A program made the translations under genes and the position numbers. From Rhizobiales bacterium 62-47 (GTDB taxonomy: Bacteria; Pseudomonadota; Alphaproteobacteria; Rhizobiales; Xanthobacteraceae): a stretch of 64,000 bases of DNA. The stretch's first letter is position 1; every line of letters begins with the position of its first letter. This document shows, in pieces, positions 59,264-64,000 of this stretch. The stretch is taken from contig MKVX01000002.1 of NCBI GenBank assembly GCA_001899255.1, forward strand, positions 186,001-250,000. The letters run 5' to 3'. The notes below the pieces were generated by a model that did no database searches, had not been told where the DNA came from, and saw nothing but the letters and a program-made list of their open reading frames with translations.

Positions 59264-61639
59264 CTAAATGCGTCCGAGCGCCTTGAGAATGCGCGACGGG
59301 GTCATGGGAAGTTGGGCGATCGACGCCGCGAACGGCGCGATGGCATCGTTGACGGCATTGAGCGCCGCCGCCGGCGATGCGGCGGTGCCCGCCTCGCCGC
59401 AACCCTTGGCGCCAAGCTCGGTATCGAGCGTCGGCGTCTCGACATGCGCGATTTCGATGTCAGGCATCTCGCCCGCCATCGGCACCAGATAATCGGCCAG
59501 CGAACCGTTGGTGAGCTGACCGTTGTCGTCATAGACGCATTCTTCGAAGAACGCCGCGCCAAGACCCTGCACCACACCACCACGCATCTGCTCGTCGACC
59601 AGCAACGGGTTGATGACGCGGCCGCAGTCTTCCACCACCCAGTGTTTCAGGATCTTGACGAAGCCGGTCTCGACATCGACCTCGACATGGGAGGCCTGAA
59701 TGCCGTTGGTGAAGGCGAACGGAAAACCCTGCGGCGCAAAGTGTTGCGCCACGGTAAGCTGCGCCTGCGTGCCCGGCGGCAACGTATCGGAACGGAAATA
59801 GGCGATACGGGCGATCTCGGCGAGTTCGATGCGCTGGCGGCCGCTGGCGGCATCGACGATCCAGCCGGCACGTACATCGAGCCTGTCCGGCTGCTCCTGC
59901 AGGATCGACCCCGCCAGCGAGATGACGTTTTCCTTGAGCTTGCGCGCGGCGCGCAACGCGGTTTCGCCGCCGATGCCGGCACCACGGCAGGCCCACACCG
60001 CACCGCCATGTGGCGTGTTTTCGGTGTCGCCGGTAATCACCTTGATGCGCTCGCGATCGACGCCGAGATGTTCGCCGACGATCTGTCCGACGATGGTCTC
60101 GGTGCCCTGCCCCAGCTCGGTCACCGAAATGGCGCAACGCACATCGCCCGATGGCGTGATGGTGATCACCGCCCCATCCTGCGACGAAATACGTGCGCCG
60201 CCGACGCCATAGAAGGCCGGGCCGGGATTGGAAATCTCGACGAACGACGCGATGCCGATGCCGCGATAGATATTGCGCCGGCGCAGCTCAGCCTGCTCTG
60301 CACGCAGCCGGTCGTAATCCATCAGCTCGCGCAACCGCGCCAGACAGGCATGGTGCGACAACGACTCGAACTTGTAACCGGTCGGCGCGGCGCACGGATA
60401 GGCATCGTCGGGGATCAGATTGCGGCTGCGAATCTCGACCGGATCGAGCCCGGTTCGAGCTGCCGCCATATCCACCAGCCGCTCGGTCACCGCGAACGCA
60501 ATCGGATGACCGACGGCGCGATACTGGCTCATCTGCACCTTGTTCTGAAACACCACCTGCAGATCGGCGCGATAATTCTGGAAGCGATAGGGAGTGCCGA
60601 TCAGCCGGAACACCTGATTGCCCTCGACCACGCTGGTGCGCGGATAGGCCGAGAACGGCCCGACGGCCGTGACGTCATCGACATCCATGGCAATGATGGT
60701 GCCTTCACTGTCGAGCGCCATGCGCGCGCGCACGCGATGATCGCGGGCATGAATGTCGGTGACAAACGATTCGATGCGGTCGGCGACATACTTCACCGGG
60801 CGGCCGAGCAGCATGCTGAGGCCGACCGTCGCCATGTCCTCATGATAGACGTGCAGCTTCATACCGAACGAGCCGCCGATATCCGGCGCGACGACGCGGA
60901 CGTTGGCTTCGGGAATGCCGAAGTGCCGCGCGTAGATGTCCTGAAACTGATACGGCGTCTGCGTCGCGTGATGCGCCGTCAGCCGCATCTCGTTGGGATC
61001 GAAATCGGCGACGATGGCGCGCGGCTCCATCGTCACTGCCGTATGCCGGCCAAAATGAAACTCTTCCTCGACGACATGCGCGGCGCCGGCAAAGATAGTG
61101 TCGATATCGCCGGTGTCGATCTTGCCGTGGAAGCAGATATTGTCGCCCAGCTCCGGCGAAATCACCGGCGTGCCGGGCGTGCGTGCCGCATCGATATCGA
61201 TGACGGCCGGAAGCTCCTCGTACTCGACCAGCACCGCTTCGGCGGCGTCCTCGGCGAGCGCCCGCGTATCGGCGACGACCGCGACCACGGCCTGCCCGGC
61301 ATAAACTACCTTGTCGAGCGGCAGCGGCAATTGCGGCGTCGACTTCATGCCCTTGAAATGATCCAGCGTGCCGACCCACGGCTTGCAGACTTTCGCCAGA
61401 TCGGCGCCGGTCGCAATCAAGCGGACACCCGGCATTTTTCGCGCGTCCTCCGCGTCGATCCCGACGATGCGGGCATGGGCGTGCGGGCTGCGGACAAACG
61501 CGACATGCAGCATACGCGGCAGCACGATATCGGTGATGTAGCGGCCGCGGCCGGCGAGCAGGCGCTTGGCGTTCGGACGCGGGACGGAACGGCCGATATA
61601 GGAGTTGGGCCGATCCAGCGAGGTGAGAGCGTCGCTCAT
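59264..61639 (-). CDS. Molybdenum hydroxylase large subunit (xanthine dehydrogenase family)
   Basis: A 791-aa molybdopterin-cytosine-dinucleotide type subunit. The N-terminal domain has YIGRSVPRPNAKRLLAGRGR and YAGQAVVAVVADTRALAEDA. Cofactor-binding motifs are GGSFGMKLHVYHEDM near 255 and TELGQGTETIVGQIVGEHLG. The catalytic Glu749 lies in LGAKGCGEAGTAASPAAAL. The loop that reads AYRCSFR in CO dehydrogenase and AYRGAGRPE in most relatives is QYRAVGHPIA here. So it is not a CO dehydrogenase, and its substrate is unknown, probably an N-heterocycle, aromatic or aldehyde. ATG 61639 overlaps the iron-sulfur subunit stop by 4 bases. Confidence 0.9.
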   Translation of the reverse strand: MSDALTSLDRPNSYIGRSVPRPNAKRLLAGRGRYITDIVLPRMLHVAFVRSPHAHARIVGIDAEDARKMPGVRLIATGADLAKVCKPWVGTLDHFKGMKSTPQLPLPLDKVVYAGQAVVAVVADTRALAEDAAEAVLVEYEELPAVIDIDAARTPGTPVISPELGDNICFHGKIDTGDIDTIFAGAAHVVEEEFHFGRHTAVTMEPRAIVADFDPNEMRLTAHHATQTPYQFQDIYARHFGIPEANVRVVAPDIGGSFGMKLHVYHEDMATVGLSMLLGRPVKYVADRIESFVTDIHARDHRVRARMALDSEGTIIAMDVDDVTAVGPFSAYPRTSVVEGNQVFRLIGTPYRFQNYRADLQVVFQNKVQMSQYRAVGHPIAFAVTERLVDMAAARTGLDPVEIRSRNLIPDDAYPCAAPTGYKFESLSHHACLARLRELMDYDRLRAEQAELRRRNIYRGIGIASFVEISNPGPAFYGVGGARISSQDGAVITITPSGDVRCAISVTELGQGTETIVGQIVGEHLGVDRERIKVITGDTENTPHGGAVWACRGAGIGGETALRAARKLKENVISLAGSILQEQPDRLDVRAGWIVDAASGRQRIELAEIARIAYFRSDTLPPGTQAQLTVAQHFAPQGFPFAFTNGIQASHVEVDVETGFVKILKHWVVEDCGRVINPLLVDEQMRGGVVQGLGAAFFEECVYDDNGQLTNGSLADYLVPMAGEMPDIEIAHVETPTLDTELGAKGCGEAGTAASPAAALNAVNDAIAPFAASIAQLPMTPSRILKALGRI

Positions 61640-62151
61640 GCGCCGACCTCCGCGACGACGTTCTTGCTGCCTGCGGGGGCGGCACGGTTGCGCGCGACCG
61701 TTTCGATGGCGTCGACGATGGATTCGTAGCCGGTGCAGCGGCAGTAGTTGCCCGACAGCGCGTCGCGAATCTCGTCGCGCGTCGGCACGCCCGGCTGCGA
61801 CAGCAGCGCATGAGCCGTCATCAACATGCCCGGCGTGCAGAAGCCGCACTGCAAGGCGTTGCGCTGATGAAAGGCCTCCTGAATGTCGGCAATCGCCGCG
61901 CGCTCGGTCAGTCCCTCGATGGTTTCGACCTCGGAGCCCGACGCCTGCGCCGCGAACATCAGGCACGAGTGCACCACGCGGCCGTCGAGCAAGACAAGAC
62001 AGGCGCCGCAAACACCCATCTCGCAGCCCATATGCGTCCCGGTCAGTTCGAGCGACCCGCGCAGGAAATCCGCCAAGGTCTCGCGCGGCGCGACATTGCG
62101 CGACACGGCTTCGCCGTTGACCGTGACATTGATGTTGATCGAATTGCTCAC
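61636..62151 (-). CDS. Molybdenum hydroxylase iron-sulfur subunit
   Basis: A 171-aa protein with two [2Fe-2S] clusters. The plant-ferredoxin-type N-terminal domain has GCEMGVCGACLVLLDGRVVH with earlier Cys in the same loop, and the C-terminal helical domain has QCGFCTPGMLMTAHALLSQP and SGNYCRCTGYESIVDAIETV. It carries electrons from the molybdenum subunit to the FAD subunit. It overlaps both neighbours by 4 bases (ATGA type), so the three subunits are tightly coupled. Confidence 0.94.
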   Translation of the reverse strand: MSNSININVTVNGEAVSRNVAPRETLADFLRGSLELTGTHMGCEMGVCGACLVLLDGRVVHSCLMFAAQASGSEVETIEGLTERAAIADIQEAFHQRNALQCGFCTPGMLMTAHALLSQPGVPTRDEIRDALSGNYCRCTGYESIVDAIETVARNRAAPAGSKNVVAEVGA

Positions 62152-63014
62152 GCGACCTCCGCAATCCGGCCGAGCAGACGTCCCAGCAGCACGCGCGCCA
62201 GATGGATGCGCATGGCTGCGGGCGTATGTTCATCGTCAGGTGGCGCAAGGTCATCGGACAGTGCGGCTTGCGCCGCGACGATGGCCGACTGATCGAGCTG
62301 TCGGCCGCGCAGCGCGTCCTCGGCTCGCTTGGCGCGGACCGGCGTATTGCCGACACCGAAGAGGACCAGGCGGATTTGCGCGACCAGTTCGTCGCGCATA
62401 TCGGCCAGAATGCCCGAACCGACGATGGCGTAGTCCCCGCGGCGCCGCGCCAGTTCATCGAACGCCCAGCGATGGCTGGGTTGAACCACCGGCACATGGA
62501 TGGCGGTCAGGAGTTCGCCGGGCTCGATCGCGGTCTGAAACAGATCGATGAAGTACTCGTCGGCCGGCACGCGACGGCTGCCGCTAAGGTTGGCAATCTC
62601 CAGTTCGACGCCCATCGCCAAGGCCATCGCCGGAAATTCGGAAGCCGGATCCGCCAATGCAATACTGCCGCCGAGCGTTCCTTTGTTGCGGATCGCCGGA
62701 TGCGCGACGTAGGGCGCTGCGTCATGAAACAGCGGCGCATGCCTGGCGATCAACGGATCGCTCAACGTCTCGCAATGGCGCGTCAGCGCACCGATGCGCA
62801 GCCAGCCGTCCTGCAGCGCGATGCCGCGCAACTCGGGAATGTGAGCGATGTCGATGAGGACTTGCGGCGCCTGTAAGCGCAGCGCCAGCGCCGGCACGAG
62901 GCTTTGGCCGCCCGCGATGTAGCTCGCGTCGTCACCAGAGGCCGCAAAGGTTTGCAGCGCCTCCACAACAGTTGTGGGGCGGGCGTAGCTGAATGCTCGC
63001 GCCTTCAAGAGCAT
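62148..63014 (-). CDS. Molybdenum hydroxylase FAD-binding subunit
   Basis: About 288 aa of the CO-dehydrogenase flavoprotein type. FSYARPTTVVEALQTFA opens it, YIAGGQSLVPALALRLQAPQ is the first FAD motif, PAIRNKGTLGGSIALADPAS with EFPAMALAMG the second. RRRGDYAIVGSGILADM lies in the C-terminal domain. ATG 63014 gives the family-typical MLLKARAFSYARP, but its AAGGAG lies only 2 bases upstream; ATG 63032 has no visible site, so the start is open. First gene of the unit, read away from a TetR-family gene with two palindromic operators between. Confidence 0.9.
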   Translation of the reverse strand: MLLKARAFSYARPTTVVEALQTFAASGDDASYIAGGQSLVPALALRLQAPQVLIDIAHIPELRGIALQDGWLRIGALTRHCETLSDPLIARHAPLFHDAAPYVAHPAIRNKGTLGGSIALADPASEFPAMALAMGVELEIANLSGSRRVPADEYFIDLFQTAIEPGELLTAIHVPVVQPSHRWAFDELARRRGDYAIVGSGILADMRDELVAQIRLVLFGVGNTPVRAKRAEDALRGRQLDQSAIVAAQAALSDDLAPPDDEHTPAAMRIHLARVLLGRLLGRIAEVA

Positions 63015-63042
63015 ATCTCCTTGGGTCGTCATCCAGATTTGT

Positions 63043-63054
63043 GACCATCTGGTC
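63043..63054. promoter_or_regulatory. TetR-type operator, copy 1
   Basis: GACCATCTGGTC, a palindrome of the form GACCAnnTGGTC, flanked by TTTGT on the left. It lies 11 to 29 bases upstream of the possible starts of the FAD-subunit gene, where a repressor would block it. Confidence 0.72.
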
Positions 63055-63096
63055 TTAAATTTAGAGCACGGCTCAGATCACCCGTCAACAGAAAAC

Positions 63097-63108
63097 GACC
63101 ATTTGGTC
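63097..63108. promoter_or_regulatory. TetR-type operator, copy 2
   Basis: GACCATTTGGTC, the same GACCAnnTGGTC palindrome, followed by ACAAAG; read on the other strand its flank CTTTGT matches the TTTGT flank of copy 1. The centres are 54 bases apart. It lies 57 bases before the TetR-family gene, fitting autorepression. Confidence 0.72.
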
Positions 63109-63164
63109 ACAAAGCTCGGTTGCGGTATGACGGCGCTCCGGGAATCAACCCGATGCGGTGAAAT

Positions 63165-63836
63165 TTGACCAAGAAGCCTGCAAAAACCGCTGCGAAGCCG
63201 CGTCGACGCAATCTGCGCGCGGCTGAACGCGAGCGAATGATCCTCGACGAAGCAATTCGATTCTTCGCCGAACATGGCTTTGGCGGGCAAACCCGCGAAC
63301 TCGCCAAGCGCATGGGCATCACGCATTCGGCGATCTATCGGCACTTTCCCAGCAAGGAAGCGCTGATCGAGCGGGTCTACGAAGAAATCTTCCTGAGCCG
63401 CTGGTCGCCGTCATGGGCCAACTTGATCCGCGACCGCACGCTGTCGTTCGAGACGCGGCTGAGCCGATTCTATCTCGAGTATGTCGAGCGCGTGTTCGAA
63501 TACAACTGGGTCCGGATATTCGTGTTCTCCGGCATGAAGTCCTTCAACATCACCGGACGCTATCTCGAAATCGTGCGCAGCGAGATCATCGAGCCGGCCT
63601 GCCGCGAGATGCGCCATGAACTCAAGCTGCCTTCCAGCGACGACGTACCCTTGTCCGAGCGCGAAGTGGAATTGTTCTGGGGCCTGCACGGCCGCATCTT
63701 TTACATGGCGATCCGCCGTTACGTTTACGGCACGCCAACGCCGGAACGGCTCGATGATATCGTCCGCGACGCCGTGCTGGCGTTTCTCGAAGGCTCGAAA
63801 GTGGTGATGGAGAAACTCACCACACCGGCCGAATAG
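63165..63836 (+). CDS. TetR-family transcriptional regulator
   Basis: About 223 aa. The basic N-terminal tail (KKPAKTAAKPRRRNLRAAER) leads into ERMILDEAIRFFAEHGFGGQ and the DNA-binding helix-turn-helix TRELAKRMGITHSAIYRHFP followed by SKEALIERVYEE. The C-terminal ligand domain has TLSFETRLSRFYLEYVERVF and LFWGLHGRIFYMAIRRYVYG. The ORF begins at TTG 63165 with GGTGA upstream; ATG 63237 would cut the first helix and was rejected. It is divergent from the molybdenum-hydroxylase/Liv unit and presumably represses it and itself through the two palindromes, with the pathway substrate as inducer. Confidence 0.88.
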   Translation: MTKKPAKTAAKPRRRNLRAAERERMILDEAIRFFAEHGFGGQTRELAKRMGITHSAIYRHFPSKEALIERVYEEIFLSRWSPSWANLIRDRTLSFETRLSRFYLEYVERVFEYNWVRIFVFSGMKSFNITGRYLEIVRSEIIEPACREMRHELKLPSSDDVPLSEREVELFWGLHGRIFYMAIRRYVYGTPTPERLDDIVRDAVLAFLEGSKVVMEKLTTPAE

Positions 63837-63976
63837 CCGCTGCCATTCGCGCTGACTGCCCTGAAGCTGTCCTTGCACTGCACGACCTGACAGATTCGCG
63901 GCGCGCCAGTCGCCATGCTTAACGAATTCTAAACATCCCGCGCTATGATGGCGGTCTCATCGATGGGGATTTCGCC

Positions 63977-64000
63977 ATGCTTCGGCCGACCATGCTTGCC
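63977..64000 (+). CDS. Possible gene start cut by window edge
   Basis: ATG 63977 followed by seven open codons (MLRPTMLA), with TGGGGA about 8 bases upstream. TATGAT at 63950-63955 could be a -10 element, with TTAACG further upstream as a loose -35. The protein lies outside the window. The 140-base stretch from 63837 to here shows no other feature. Confidence 0.3.

Noticed and set aside
59102-61729. An 875-codon open frame on the plus strand opposite the molybdenum subunit
   Set aside because: It is the mirror of a high-GC gene with clear cofactor motifs; its own protein is rich in Arg, His and Asp with no fold, and it runs into the neighbouring gene.
59264-63032. Carbon-monoxide dehydrogenase (coxMSL)
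   Set aside because: Gene order and domains fit the superfamily, but the active-site loop is QYRAVGHP rather than AYRCSFR, so oxidation of CO is not supported.

Overview
The window looks like chromosomal DNA of an alphaproteobacterium of the order Rhizobiales, most likely family Nitrobacteraceae (Rhodopseudomonas, Bradyrhizobium or Afipia-like). The grounds are uniformly high GC with G/C-rich third positions, dispersed palindromic repeats starting GTCATTGCGAG, a Sox thiosulfate-oxidation cluster of alphaproteobacterial type, cioAB with a DUF2474 micro-gene, and many branched-chain-type (Liv) ABC transporters. I see no tRNA, rRNA, insertion sequence, prophage or CRISPR array. Species identity is inference.

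Layout. 1-5.0 kb: the start of an exported protein on the minus strand, then an overlapping three-gene signalling set (membrane histidine kinase, a receiver-DUF3369-kinase hybrid, an OmpR-type regulator). 5.2-6.2 kb: an ECF sigma factor bracketed by perfect hairpins, then a tiny exported protein. 6.4-8.9 kb: cyanide-insensitive type bd quinol oxidase (cioA, cioB, DUF2474 peptide). 9.1-10.8 kb: an L,D-transpeptidase and an orphan amino-acid-binding protein. 11-20 kb: mainly catabolic and accessory genes (two acyl-CoA dehydrogenases, CMD-family and VOC proteins, two MFS carriers, an NTF2-like protein, a nitronate monooxygenase-like flavoprotein, a DUF938 methyltransferase), with repeats between them.

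20.3-31.6 kb is a sulfur-oxidation island. A minus-strand pair (metallo-beta-lactamase-fold hydrolase and an ArsR regulator with two cysteines) faces soxCD-soxXYZA-soxK-soxB. Two exported single-cysteine DsrE-like proteins, a GlcG/HbpS-like protein, a persulfide dioxygenase-rhodanese fusion and a tyrosine-phosphatase-like protein follow. SoxXA loads thiosulfate onto SoxYZ, SoxB releases sulfate and SoxCD oxidises the sulfane sulfur. The added proteins probably handle persulfides and sense them.

31.6-43.3 kb is a cobalamin island: cobS-cobT; a cobalamin riboswitch ahead of cobU-cobO-cobQ; cbiB and btuF; cobD on the opposite strand; and btuD-btuC-btuB behind a second cobalamin riboswitch. It covers corrinoid uptake and the late assembly steps. 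The corrin-ring genes are not here.

43.5-51.5 kb holds two small hypothetical genes, two MFS carriers and an Att-type ABC transporter with an exported lipocalin-like partner, closed by a strong terminator. 51.6-54.6 kb has a Liv-type binding protein and gdhA. 54.6-63.8 kb is one long minus-strand unit: a three-subunit molybdenum hydroxylase followed by a full Liv-type ABC transporter. A divergent TetR-family gene faces it, with two matching GACCAnnTGGTC palindromes between them. This reads as a ligand-induced uptake-and-hydroxylation module for an unknown compound and, with the DsrE pair in the sox cluster, is the best candidate for new biology here.
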